A DNA stretch of 64,000 nucleotides from Dryococelus australis (Eukaryota; Arthropoda; Insecta; Phasmatodea; Phasmatidae). The stretch is from assembly GCA_029891345.1 (NCBI GenBank), contig CM057009.1:307684666-307748665 (forward strand), in the 5' to 3' direction. A program made the position numbers and the translations under genes. How positions within the stretch are numbered: position 1 is the stretch's first letter; the number at the start of each line of letters is the position of its first letter. Shown piece after piece: positions 12,061-23,339 of the stretch. Under the pieces are notes generated by a model that did no database searches, was not told the DNA's origin, and saw only the letters and a program-made list of their open reading frames with translations.

Positions 12061-12600
12061 TTAACAGTTAAGAGCGCCCGAAAGCTTAGTGTATGAAAGG
12101 AGTCGTTTATAAAATACGACCGCGGTGGTAACGGAAGGATGATTGAAAGGCACGTCATAAGAGCCAGTTCTCTGTAATGGTATATCCACTAGCCGGGAGT
12201 GGGACGTTAAACTGCTCGGAGTATTTTCCATCTCGGATGTTGACAGCGAACTCCCGTTGTACGCGGGGGAGACAGGCACGTGGATTGACTCCGCCCGAGA
12301 CGCCGCTGTTCCTGCCTTGAAATACAAGACCCGCGATCCAAGCAAGACATCATCATCTCGGCACGGCGCGTGCGAAGAGGGCGTAGGAGGTGTAATTCGA
12401 GAGTAAGTGCCCCGGCGCAGTACGCCGGTGCGATGCCGTCGTAAAATCTTCCCGGGGGCGAGGCGAAGCAGATCCTTTCGACCCCCTTCTGCCGCGGCGA
12501 CGAGCCGGGAGTGACAACTGCCCGCGTGCGCATGGGCTCTGCTTCCATCACGTGGGCTTGAATACCCCGGGCTGAACGTAGAGAGAAGGCAGGGTAGTGC
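12061..12600. other. GC-rich patch
   Basis: GC-rich and CpG-rich, especially 12240-12600, with a long minus-strand open frame (12061-12882). That frame's first 50 or so codons are antisense to the SINE at 12736-13002, so it is at least partly incidental. It contains no known domain. It could be a CpG-island promoter or an unrecognised exon. Confidence 0.35.
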
Positions 12601-12735
12601 GCGCACGCGTGGTGCGCAGTCGATACCCATCCTCTTACAACATCCGCAACGTAGACAGGATTCTAGGTTATAACAGTGTTTATAAAGGCCAGTGCTCTGG
12701 TATATCTCTGCCCAATTTCTTAGTTTCATTGCATT

Positions 12736-13002
12736 GGGAGAGTTGGTGCAGTGGTAACTCACTGGACTCGCATTCGGGAGGACCCGGGTTCCATGCCCGG
12801 TTCGGCCATCCTGATTTGGTTTTCCATGGTTTCCCGAAATCACTCCAGGTGAATGCTGGGATGGGTCCCAAACAAAGGCCATGGCCGATTCCTTCCCAAT
12901 CCTTCCCCAATCCCTCTTCCCTGTGCAACTTGCATCGTCTCTAATGTCTAATGACCTCGATGTCGACGAGACGTTAAGCCAAACTAACTACCTACCTACC
13001 TT
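12736..13002 (+). mobile_element. tRNA-derived SINE, family B, near full length
   Basis: The tRNA-like head has an A-box-like GTGCAGTGGTAACTCACTGG and a B-box-like GGGTTCCATGCCCGG. The body has GGTTTTCCATGGTTTCCCGAAATC and ACTCCAGGTGAATGCTGGGATGGG. The 3' end is a short CTAACTACCTACCTACC repeat, as expected of a SINE tail. This body type is common in several insect orders (recall, not searched). A truncated sister lies at 17233-17373. Confidence 0.9.
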
Positions 13003-13630
13003 AAGCTGCGGAACTTCAGAGCACGTGGCTAGCCATCTCCAGCGACAGTTCCGAAAAAATCAAAACTGTCGCTCGCCTTTAAAATCCAGTATGAAGCGGC
13101 CGGTCCGGCACCTCAGGCAGTGATCGGTCGTCAACTGGGCTATCCGTCGCCCTCCGATCTGTTGAAGTCAGATAGCTGTCGCCGTCACTTGGTGATACTT
13201 GCCATTCGGTCTGTAGGCGTCAAGACTACAGCTAGTAATAATGCAACTTATTTGTTCAGCTTTGAAGAAGAATATATTCTGATGTAATTTATTCAACATT
13301 ATCCTTTCATATACCACTTGCAGGATGAAAAATACAAGGATACGGGTGCTGAGGCTGGCATATGGAAGATAGTAGCTGAGGGAAAACCAGGTAGATAGTG
13401 AGTGTGTTAATATTAAGCATATTTGTATTAGAATATTGTAAATCTAACCTGTTTTCTGTATGTATTAATTCGTATGATTACTTTTGCAAATCATACACAT
13501 ACCAACTGTAGCTGAGAAAAGAAATAATAATAAACAATGAACCCATGTAAATAAATTGACAAATAGTGCTGAAGAAATTCATACATCAGCAAATCAGAAC
13601 TTATAACAGAAATTGTAATATTACATAAGA
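13003..13630. other. No feature recognised
   Basis: Mixed then AT-rich sequence between the SINE and the Harbinger remnant. Nothing supportable was found. Confidence 0.4.
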
Positions 13631-13639
13631 ATTGTGCAC

Positions 13640-14760
13640 TCTTTTGACTCCAATGTTGTATCAGCACGTACGTTCCTGTATAGACGACCCTTGCCATGGA
13701 ACACTACCTTCAATGCAGAAGTATTCTGCGAATTGTTTGCGAACTCGCTCACCCACATTCGCAGGTTGACGTGCATGTGTGACTCTCTGCGGAATAAGAT
13801 TTTCTTGTGGATGTTGAAGCCCTCTGTCCTGCGTTCCTTGTGCACAGCAGTATTCTTCTGTTAACATGTTGCGTAGAACATAGCGACACATGATGAGGTA
13901 ATCGATAGTTTGCCACGTCGATAGCAATCGGTTGATAAAATATGCGAAACACTTGCCCCAAAATACCGAAGGCATTTTCGCTTGTTCTTCTTGTTCGGCT
14001 GAGACGATAACTGAAAATACGTTCGCACTCATCGGCGGTTGCAGTTTTTTTTTTTGGGAATACGGCTTCATCATTGTCTGAGATAACGCAAAAATCCCAT
14101 CACCTACTAACACGCGTGGAAGTAATCTGTCATTCCTAACAATAGTTGGTGGAGGAATAATGAAATTGTTTTCTCACTTCATATTACATTACTGACACTC
14201 ACAACATTTGCACTTTCCTTCAGTTTTATAATACACATATTGCATTGCAAACAATTATCTGCGGCAAAGACCAACAAACCAGTTATAAATAATTGTATGT
14301 ATATTTTTATTAATTACTACGTAATACGGTTCCTACCGTAGCGCCACGTACACTTTTTCTCATAGGGATATCTGACGGTGGTGCTTGTTATTCAATTTTC
14401 CAGTCAAATCATCATTCAGGAAACTCAGTATCCTCTCAAACAGAGCCGGCGTAACCGTAAAATATCAGTGGAATTTTGTATCGCTGCCTACCAATTGTTT
14501 ACAAATTAGATCCCTGAACGCCCCATGCGCTTCACTTTCCCAGAACATTGCAAATTATTCTTCAATTAATAGAATTAAATTAATTTCCTCCTGACAAGCT
14601 TCCTCTTCTTCCAGCAACAACAAAACTTTCAACGTGTTTACATCCAGCTCGGAGAGCGATTGGCTCCCGTCGGCACGCGTCTTGAAGTGCCGAACCCACT
14701 CAACGATCCATCGCCTCGCCGTGGACGATGGATCGCTGACACCGGCGATATAGTTGATTC
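13640..14760 (-). pseudogene. PIF/Harbinger transposase (DDE_Tnp_4) remnant
   Basis: This is the nuclease of a PIF/Harbinger DNA transposon. On the minus strand the N-terminal part (about 14650-14310) shows an acidic run (LLLLEEEE), then VTPALFERILSFL and ISL-stop-EKVYVALR, which fits the family's lead-in to the nuclease. The C-terminal part (14113-13640) shows VGDGIFALS..MMKPYSQK, where the D is probably the second catalytic residue, and in another frame SENAFGIL (near 13957-13980), the usual site of the catalytic E. A region of only about 200 bp separates the parts, so the central block with the first catalytic D is deleted. There are several in-frame stops and at least two frame shifts. 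No TIRs were located. It is dead; PIF/Harbinger is the only family that fits both halves. Confidence 0.75.
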
Positions 14761-16040
14761 ACGATAACTTCGGCCTTTCCTGAAGCCCTGCAAAATATTC
14801 TACTATTGGTTACTGATTACACATCTTTCCGCTACACGTAAACATAAACACTGCCATGTGATTTCTACTTTTATAACTGTCAAATGCGTTGGTTGCTGTT
14901 TACAGCTGTTCAAAGATTTGTGTCGTATTGCAGAAACCATTTCCTACGAATGTTCACGATTTAGGCCTATACCAATATTTAGGTCAGCTTTATAACTATT
15001 CGTTACACAATACAGAATACTTTGCCACGGCGGTGTTTGTTACAAATGTGGCAGAAATAACAGTAGTATTTAAGCTGTTGTTATTAATATGTGTTTGTAA
15101 TAAAAATTTTAACGAAGGGACGACCAGTTCAACGAAACGGCACGCATCTCGTGTCGCTTATTTATTGTACTACGTAATATCGACAAACGTACAAGATAGT
15201 GGTGAACATGCAAACATATAAGCCTACCGTAACATTTATTCCGCTAATATTTGCATGCATTAGTGCCGCACTTACTGGTTTGTAGGTTTATTTTGATATT
15301 TATTTAAATATATCTCGGTGGGCCTAGCATTTCGTTGGGATTGTTGCATACATTCAAATCACAGAAATGCAAGCTCGTTACACAACTATGTTTCACACAC
15401 GTAGCGCAAAGGTACAACGTTGTGATAAACAGACGTGAATATAAATAATTGCATTCGTCACAACATCAGCTCACGGTTGAAACGTATAAACTTTGCACAT
15501 ATTTGAAATCCACAGGCCTGCGTAACGATTACAACGCAGCCGCCATAGACGGAAATGGCGGCTACGCCCGTGCACACGCAGCGATCACAACACTCGTTAC
15601 AGTATATTAATCAGCCCTGCCGTGCCGTGGAAATATATTTGTCACAACATTGTAACTTCCCTAGGGTGTTTTAAAACACGAGTACAAACTTGACGCTTCA
15701 TTAAAATAAACGTCGTGCCATAGTACGTCGCCACGCCACTGCCAATCGCAATGCACTGGGCATAATCGCCCGCCGACACCATATTGGGAACGCGTTCCAC
15801 ACCACGTCTGCCAACCTGCTGGATTTGTAAGTGTCGCGCAACGAGCTGTGTCGCGTCATCGCATCTAAAATATGTCGTTGCATTTATATAACATATAATA
15901 GGTATTTAAACAATAACATCTCGTTTCAGTTGTAAATTACAATCTCAAGCATCAATATTGTTACTGTTATTAGTATGAAATGTGCTGAAATTCGAAATAA
16001 CAAAATGTATACCTTTCCTACACAGGTGGTACGTTCTTCC

Positions 16041-16080
16041 CGAGAGAGAGAAGAGAGACAGAGAGAACGAGAGAGAGCGA
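16041..16080. repeat. GA-rich simple repeat
   Basis: Imperfect GAGAGA microsatellite. It creates open frames on the plus strand that are not genes. Confidence 0.85.
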
Positions 16081-16748
16081 CACGCTCTGCTTCGCTTATT
16101 GAACCTTTATTCCGGACGAAAAAAAAAAAAACATCAGCCTACACACAGGAATATGCTCGGATGTTTTTAACTGCAGCAATGAAATGTGTTTCCGTCAGTG
16201 CTACCTAACAATACAAATATATCAATTGGCAACGTTTAACTTACAAATTGTATACATAAAACGAGGTTAAAAAATATTGCAACTGTGAACTATTTCTTAC
16301 CGGCCATTGCCAACACGTCGCTGCTCTCGCTGTTGTTAATTCATATTTAATACGAAATAAATATTAGAAGTTATAATAGATAATAAGGTAAAGTTTCATT
16401 TATGTTTCATTAATACAGTACTCTAAAGTTAATCACAGTGTCAAATATTTGTGAATGCAAGTTATTGGAAAAACAGGTTGACATAATACACCTAGGGTGA
16501 TTTTTCAAAGGTTCGATTCCAAAAAACCGAAGAAAGCGTGAATGGACTATAACTAGTCACGCGCTCTTCTGCCAAAGAGCTTTAGTTTCATTGCATCTAG
16601 AATGCATACGTTAAGCGAACCATTTTGAAACTAACTTTAGAAAAATATCACAGCTTATAAGAACGTATGTGCAGGGGATATTGTTGAGTTCACAGCAAGT
16701 TGATGAAAAGAGTTATATAGGGTGCTACCTACAAAGTCTGCATCCACA

Positions 16749-16799
16749 AATTGTAAGTGGGGATTCAATATTAAATTGTAAGTGGGGATTCAATATTAA
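16749..16799. repeat. Two-copy 25 bp direct repeat
   Basis: GTAAGTGGGGATTCAATATT plus flanking bases occurs twice in tandem, apparently without mismatch. Confidence 0.9.
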
Positions 16800-17232
16800 A
16801 TTAATTCATTCTCAGTACAACAATGCAACACCCATTGGAGACATTTTCACTATCACAAAAAGATGCTTTAGAGATAAATGGGGGAACTGACAAACGTATA
16901 CAGAACCGTAATGTTTCTTCAGTGCTAGTCGTAATCAGACCTCGTTCAGACAAGGGCTGTTTTTTTTTTTTTTTTAATAAAACGTTTTCTGCTGAAGCTC
17001 TGCATACTGTTCGGCGGCCTACCCAGGTAGTCACCTGAATGTGCATTATACAGAGCGCGAGCTGCGTTCGTGGTCCATGGCCGAGGTAAGCCACGCTCGC
17101 TTGAAGCGCTAACTCTCTTGCGGATACACCTGATAAAAAGTCTGGGTTTTCACCAGCCAGTGGCCTTAACTGTGGTGGTACATGAGGGGAAAATGATAAA
17201 ACCATTTTACCTGTCCACCACCATGTTGTGTA

Positions 17233-17373
17233 GCAAGGTGGCGCGGTGGTAACTCACTGGACTCACCTTCGGAAGAACCGGGGTTCGATTTCCAGTCCGC
17301 CCATCCTGCTTTCGGTTTTCCAAAGTTTTCCGAAATCACTCCAGGCGATTTTTGGGATGGCTCCCTAACAAAG
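17233..17373 (+). mobile_element. tRNA-derived SINE, family B, truncated at the Gypsy LTR
   Basis: The head (GCGCGGTGGTAACTCACTGG; B-box-like GGTTCGATTTCC) and body (GGTTTTCCAAAGTTTTCCGAAATC) match 12736-13002. It stops inside the body at AACAAAG, where the G1 LTR begins. The missing SINE half is not found beyond the other LTR at 25760. This is therefore not a simple insertion with both flanks intact. Confidence 0.85.
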
Positions 17374-17904
17374 TATTGTGCTCCCTTGAAGGGAACGCAC
17401 ATAATCTTAAAGCTAAGGGGTGATGTAGTCAGTGAATCTCCACAGTTAAATCAAAGCTAGATCGTTACTAAATCATCAACGATTGCAAGTCAACTAAAAG
17501 CAATACAATAATTTCTTTATGTTCAACTCTCCATTACAGAAATACTTTCATTACGTTTTACGTTAACTCTCTGTTACAGCGATACAATAATTAAGTTATG
17601 TTAACTGTCTTACGGATAGCAACTGTTCAGACTTTAAATAAAGACTATAAGCTGTCTTGACATGTTAAGTCTAGGAGCCCCGTCTCACACTAAAGTGAAG
17701 TCAATTACCACTGTGAAGCATGCAGCTCTGTTCGGACGAATGCTCGGGGCATCGCGTTGCCATCGTCGTGGACCCGGCCGACATCACGGTGGCCTGGTGA
17801 TGTCTCTCTCCTGACCTTGTGACACCTCCCTTATATACTGGCCCCAATGGCCTCCTTTCGTGTTCCAACCCTCCGTGTTTAATGTTATTTAACCGAACAC
17901 CGCA
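17374..17904 (-). mobile_element. G1 Gypsy element, 3' LTR
   Basis: About 530 bp, matching 25301-25759 along most of its length; shared words include CCACAGTTAAATCAAAGCTAG and CCAACCCTCCGTGTTTAATG. On the minus strand it starts TGCGGTGTTCGG and contains a TATA-like TATATAAGGG (near 17829-17837), suiting a promoter. It carries about 70-90 bp near 17650-17720 that the 5' LTR lacks. LTR divergence is visible, so the insertion is old. Confidence 0.9.
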
Positions 17905-19658
17905 TGCCGCTCTGGATACCTCGTTCTGGCACCCGAGGCAGCTCTCCTCGGCATGCGTCTTGTTGCGCCCGCAACATGGCTTCCCCTCTCAGGAAACACC
18001 TGCTCGTCCTCGAGCATAGTGGAAGGGCAGTGCGGTTTTTGTTTGTAAGAGTGAGGGTTGGCGCAGGAGGGTAGGAATAACTAGCGGGCCGTGGGCTCGG
18101 ACCGCCCGCCGTGGTGCATACTGGCAGTGCCACCTCGTTCACACGCTCGCAGTAGTCGTGAGGTTATGGTGCAGTGGTTTGCATTTAGAGTCTTTAGAAT
18201 GTCTTTCGCGCACTTTTCTCACTATGCGATCTTTAGACATGACGTGGGGCCGAGAGTAAAGTTTACAATAATTTTGTGAGGGTGGGATAAATCCCTGTTC
18301 TGAAGGTTGCTTTTCTTCAGACTATACCATTTATCGGCTGTTATTTGTAAGACATTATGATTTGTACTATATACAACTTTGTTACATTTTTTAGTGCACA
18401 CTTTAATTTCTAAATTTTTTCTGGACTTCTGCTTAATTCAGTCTTATATTTACAAATACCTGTGATATTTAATTCCTCGTAGCCTAAGTTACTTTGTGTC
18501 ATTACTTAGGAATTGGAGTGTAGTCATGCTGAAATAATAAGGGAAAACTTAAATTAATCTGTAACATGGCTCTGGCCACTGGGAGAAGGGAAAGGTGGTA
18601 TTTAGTGTGCACATGATGTAGTGACACTCCGTAACCAACTTATATCTGTTGTTCGTATTAGATACCATGGATTTTGGATCTTACAATTTACAATTTGTCC
18701 CTTAGACCTATATTATGTTACTTTACCGAATTCCTAATTTTTCAAATATTTATTTTAGAGAAGAAACTTTTCTGATGGTATATACACATTTTTATCGTAC
18801 CCTGAACACTTGCTAAGACTATATACATATTTTTGTTTTACTTTGGTCAAACTTTTCTCATGCTAACTACACAGATATATTTTACATTTTAAACTATGAT
18901 ACTAATTTATACCCTATATTGAATAATTTGCCTACATATAACTATCTTTCTTGGATTTTAATCCGTTATTTACTGTTAACAGTTTGGTGGGTACCCCGGG
19001 GTAATTTTTTTGTACTATTTGAAGCTTCATACAGTATTTGCCATCAGTGCACTGGAGAAATGGGTTACTACCCCCAAGAACGGCTGACTTGACGTTTTGC
19101 GGGCCGGTGCCTGGGCCCCTGCGAGCTGCTGTGGCTTTCCGCCGCCCTGCGAGACTGCTGTAACAACACTTTTGCTGTAGTTCACCTTTTCACCAGTTGT
19201 GTTATTAACATTTTACTTTATGACATAACATGATCTGCATACTGCTTGTGAGTTGTGGGCGTGATGGCTCTTCTTTAAGCTGCAATTTTACTGGCTGGTC
19301 CACTAATTCTTTAAGCGTGCTTGTAAGTCCACCTTATTGTAAGTGGCGTTGCATGTTTTTCACACTGATCAAGGGGGCATGCATGCACCGCGCTGCCTGC
19401 GTAGCGCTGCTGCTTGGCATTTTGCACAGTGCTGTGCCACACTGCTGGTATGGCCTGTGTAGTGCCGCTTATACCTTTCGTAGTGGCTCTGCAGAGCTGT
19501 GCGTCCTTTTGGGAATTCGTTTCATTGGTGCTCTGGCTCCATCTTGCTATGGTCCTGGTGCAGCTTTCTTTCCTAAAACATATTTGCTGCTGTGCTTGTT
19601 GGACTATACACCATGTGTTGATGAAGTCTGTTGCCTGTAACACAGTATTAGAACATGA
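17905..19658 (-). other. G1 region between integrase and 3' LTR
   Basis: About 1.75 kb lies in the place where errantivirus-like elements carry env. I see no env signature. It contains a minus-strand ORF at 19311-19643 just after the integrase end, and a GC-rich patch at 18000-18170. It is either an env decayed past recognition or a 3' untranslated region. Confidence 0.4.
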
Positions 19659-20920
19659 TTAGTTAGTGATATGAGCCATTTTAATATTCTGTGTATTTAT
19701 GGTGTCATATTTGTAGTTTCCTGTGTTACCTGTTATTATTTGTATTGTGGATGGGCTCATTACATTGGTGACATAGTATGGTCCTTTGTATTTAAATATG
19801 AGTGATTTTTGTCGTGCGTGGTTACGAACCAAGACCCAGTCACCGATTTTTACTTTGTTAGGCTGGTGTGTTTTTTCAAAAATTTCTGCTTCTGTTGTAC
19901 TGACATTAGGTAAATTTTTGTCTGTTCTCTGTCTTTTATTAGTTTCAAACACCATTTGTTTCCCCCTGCTAAATATTTGTCTGCTAACACGTGCATAGGT
20001 TGCATGGCTTTGATCCTGTGCAGTAAATAGAATGGTGCGAATTTAGTACTGGCATTGATAGAAGTGTTATGGTCGAAAACAATGAATTCTAGATATTCGT
20101 CCCAGCTTGCAGGGTCTTCTTTGGCGCATGTTGTCAGCTGTTGTCCAAGTAATTTGTTGAAAGACTCCACTAGGACGTTGCAAGCGGGATTGTATACTGT
20201 CATTTGAAGTTTTTTAATTTGTAATTTATTTAATAGTTCGGAAATGAGTTCATTGTTAAATGATACCCCCCTGCCAGTTAATATCTGATGCAGACAGTCG
20301 TATTTACGAATGCCTTCTTTAATGAATAAGGCATATGTTACCGCATCGATGGCTTGAACTGCTTTAGCAATAACGTAGCAAGTAGCATATTCCATCATAA
20401 CTAAGACATATTTATTGCCTCGCCTTGACGTCTGGAGGAGCCCCTTCATATCAAGAGCCCACACTTCTAGCATTTGTGGCAGTTCGATGGGTTGTAATTG
20501 ACCCATTGGTTTCTGAGTGTTGGGTTTAATTTTATGGCATGTGGGGCATTTTTTGATGTAATTCTTAATGTCTCTGTTCATGTTATCCCAGTAGTAAACT
20601 TGTTTATTTTGTGAAGTGTTTTGAAGTACCCGAAGTGGCTGCCCCCTAGCAATGCATCATGGTGGGCAGACATGATTTAATTTGTGTAGTACTGAGGCAT
20701 GAGTGTAAGAATTTTTTGTCCAAAAGGTGTAATAATTTTTTATGTATATTTCTCCATTGGATGCTAATGCGTATCGCCTGGCTAGCTTGACATATCTGGG
20801 TTCAGCCTTGTTTATGTCAGTGAGGGCGATTTTTAACTTTTGAATGTGGGGGGCATGTTCATATTCCCCAGTGAATGGTGAGTCTGTAGTGTTGTGTTGT
20901 ATGGGGCACATGAGCAGTTC
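19659..20920 (-). pseudogene. G1 integrase
   Basis: Ty3/Gypsy integrase, which joins retroviral cDNA to host DNA. The N-terminal zinc-binding region is visible as paired His residues near 20640-20660 and CPTC near 20535-20550, separated by a frameshift. The catalytic core follows within the 19850-20581 frame: first Asp in ALDMKG, a site reading LTGRGVSFNN where the family has TDRG (second Asp changed to Gly), and the Glu in VESFNK retained. The triad is therefore broken. A short C-terminal frame (to 19659) carries KIGDWVLVR, typical of the C-terminal module. It follows RNase H and precedes the 3' region. Confidence 0.9.
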
Positions 20921-22650
20921 ATTGTCATTTTATATTTTTATGTATTCTTGTTCATGTGTATATGTTGGTATATAGTATGTAGTATCTTTGTATTAGTGTA
21001 CAATAATTTCACATTTAAGAACTGGGTCCATGCTAGTGGCTTGGAAGTTATCTAATGGCTTTTCTTGTTAAATTTTTTATGTGATGTGGAGTATGTTGGC
21101 TACAATTTTTGTTGGTATTATTTGTAAAGTGATATTGTCACCTTTTACTGTTGACTTATTTAATTGTATTTGGTTCGCAGTTGAATTCTCAGTGGTGTTT
21201 ACTAAGGTTCTTATTTCTGCCCAATTATTTGTTATATATTTAGAAATTATGTTTTTAATTTCTTTATCTTTCTGTGGATTTTGAAATAAACATTCAGCTA
21301 GTGTTGTGTAAATGTTAGTGTAGTGTAGTGCCCCAGGTTTGATGTTATATTTAACCTTATTGATATGAATAATTTTAAGGTGATGTTGTGGGTTCATGGT
21401 TATCCTGCTCATGGTGTCCGCTAATGTGTTGCGCTTGCCCTTAGTTATTGTTGCCTCAAAATCATATTCTACTAGAACAACTGCCATTTTCTGAATCGTT
21501 ATATTATGTTCTGCCATGGACTTATGGTAACAGAGTCTTGCATTGTCTGTTTCTATAATGAAGCGCCTGCCATATAGGTATTGTCTAAAGTAGTTACAGA
21601 AGTATTTTATAGCGCCTAGTTCTCGTTAGATGGTGGACCAACACAATTCATTTGGTGCTAGGCATTTTGACACGAAAGTTGCTATGGTTCTTTGTTTGTT
21701 ATCATGATTTTATTGCATCAAAACTGCCCCAATGGCCATTTATGATGCATCACAAGCTAGTGTGGTTTGTTTGTTTTCATCGAACTTGTCTAGTATGGGA
21801 GTGTGTTGTATTGTGTTATTCAATTCTGGGAACGTCCTGTGTTCTTATACCCCCTTGTATATTGTGTTTGTTTAGTAAGATCAACAACGGGTTCTGCTAT
21901 GCTTGCATAATTATTTATGTATCTCCTTAGACATGACATCATTCCTAAAAATGTGCTCAGCTCTTTAATGTTCCCTGGTGCAGCCATTTGATCTATAATT
22001 TTTACCTTGTCAGGGTCAGCTACTATTCCTCGGGGGTGATGCAGTGTCCTAAAATCTTTATTTATTGTTGAGTGAAGAAACATTTTTTCATGTTTACATT
22101 TACCTAAAATGTTTCAATATGTTTAACATTTTACATATATTAGCTAGGTGTTCCGAAATTTGTAAACCAATGATGAAAATATCATCTATACACACGAGGG
22201 TCGTGTTCCACCTCAGGGGGCCTAACTCTATATCTATGAATTGTTAAAAGTATTGTGGTGATGCGCAGAGGCCCATTGGTATTCTTTTGTACTGAAACAG
22301 CCCTACTCCATCCACCATAGATTCTAATTTATGTCTAACCTGTTTCCTAACTGGGATAGTGTAGAATCCTGAAAAAAGATATTGTGATGTTATGTATTTT
22401 GTGTTCTGTAGTGTTTTCAGTATGTCTTCAGTTATAGGGAGGGGGTATTGGATTCTTGTTAAGTACTGATTCAGCTTTTGGAAATCAGTAAGGAATCGAG
22501 TACAACCTGACTTTTTTCTAATAAAAAAGTTAATGATGGTGCGGCATATGCTGAGTCAGATGCTTCGATAATTTCGGCCTTCCCCATATTATGTATTTGT
22601 TGTACTATTTCATCACGAACCTTAGCATTGATTCTGCAAGGTCGCATGAA
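20921..22650 (-). pseudogene. G1 reverse transcriptase and RNase H
   Basis: The polymerase core and RNase H of a Ty3/Gypsy element. The RT start motif CRINAKVRDEIV lies near 22640. The catalytic box reads CIDD at about 22181-22192 where Y(V/I/L)DD is expected. The thumb/connection signature GIVADPDKVK..PGNIKELSTFLGM is in the frame 21820-22083. RNase H is recognisable by its C-terminal end KGKRNTLADTMSR (near 21420). Stops and shifts break it into pieces, so it is not functional. The order PR-RT-RH-IN is normal. Confidence 0.9.
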
Positions 22651-23211
22651 AATGGGCTTATGTGTTTGTAAATCAAGTTTAATTTTATAATTTTTCGCCT
22701 GTGTTAACACTAGTATGTTGGTAGCGAACCTGTCTTTGTATTCTGTTATGACTTTTTCTAATTCTTGTTTTTGGTAAGAGTCTAAATTTTTATGAATTTT
22801 GCTCCTACTGTCCTCACATGTGTTGTCTTCTATACTCTCTATTATGTTAATACAATATTGGATAGTATTGTCACTTTCTATAACCAATGTATGTAGCAGG
22901 ACTTGCATTACTGTATCACTATTATTAATGTTTATGAACATAATATTGTGTTTCAAGAACGGGATTACACCATAGCCTTTAATGAAATCAACTCCTAATA
23001 TAATATATATTTTCAAATTATCAATTACCAAAAATTCTTGAGTGAAAGAAATGCCTGTAATGCTAAACTTTAGGCTAGTCTTGTACTTGGGTGCTTGTAT
23101 TTCATTTGTAGCTCCGACCAGTGAGAATTGTTCTGTTATTGGCAGAAGTTTTTGCATCGTAATTAGTGTGCTAGCTATGTCGCAATGACTGCATCCTATG
23201 TCTAATAGCAC
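22651..23211 (-). pseudogene. G1 protease and start of pol
   Basis: Retropepsin-type aspartic protease at the head of pol. The active-site triad reads LLDIGCS (usual D-T/S-G) near 23190-23211, and the downstream ILGVDFI segment fits the second conserved block. The same frame runs on into RT (to 22471), as usual for a Gypsy pol polyprotein. The frame is intact here for about 246 codons, the longest surviving piece of this element. Confidence 0.85.
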
Positions 23212-23339
23212 ATAGTATTCTTTGCCCTGGAATTTAAGCGGTATGCGGGGCGTTGATGTTTATACGAGTGCTTGACAGTCATGTGTCTTTGGTTTGTTTT
23301 GATTGGTGACTCAGCTATCATTGCTGACGGCCCTTTGTC

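Larger units (their letters stand above)
14761..17232. other. No gene recognised; small local repeats
   Basis: Mostly AT-rich. It includes a GA-rich microsatellite (16041-16080), a two-copy 25 bp direct repeat (about 16749-16799, GTAAGTGGGGATTCAATATT) and a T tract near 16962-16975. Short ORFs have no recognisable domains. Confidence 0.45.

Noticed and set aside
12736-12812. Functional tRNA gene
   Set aside because: The tRNA-like head lacks a clear cloverleaf and is fused to a conserved SINE body that recurs at 17233.
12061-12882. 273-codon minus-strand ORF
   Set aside because: Its N-terminal part is antisense to a SINE and the rest lies in GC-rich sequence with no domain; stop-poor composition explains the length.
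15975-16208. 77-codon Arg/Glu-rich ORF
   Set aside because: Produced by the GA microsatellite at 16041-16080.
19230-19662. Plus-strand ORFs of 82-136 codons over G1
   Set aside because: They are antisense to the end of the Gypsy element and show no family signature.
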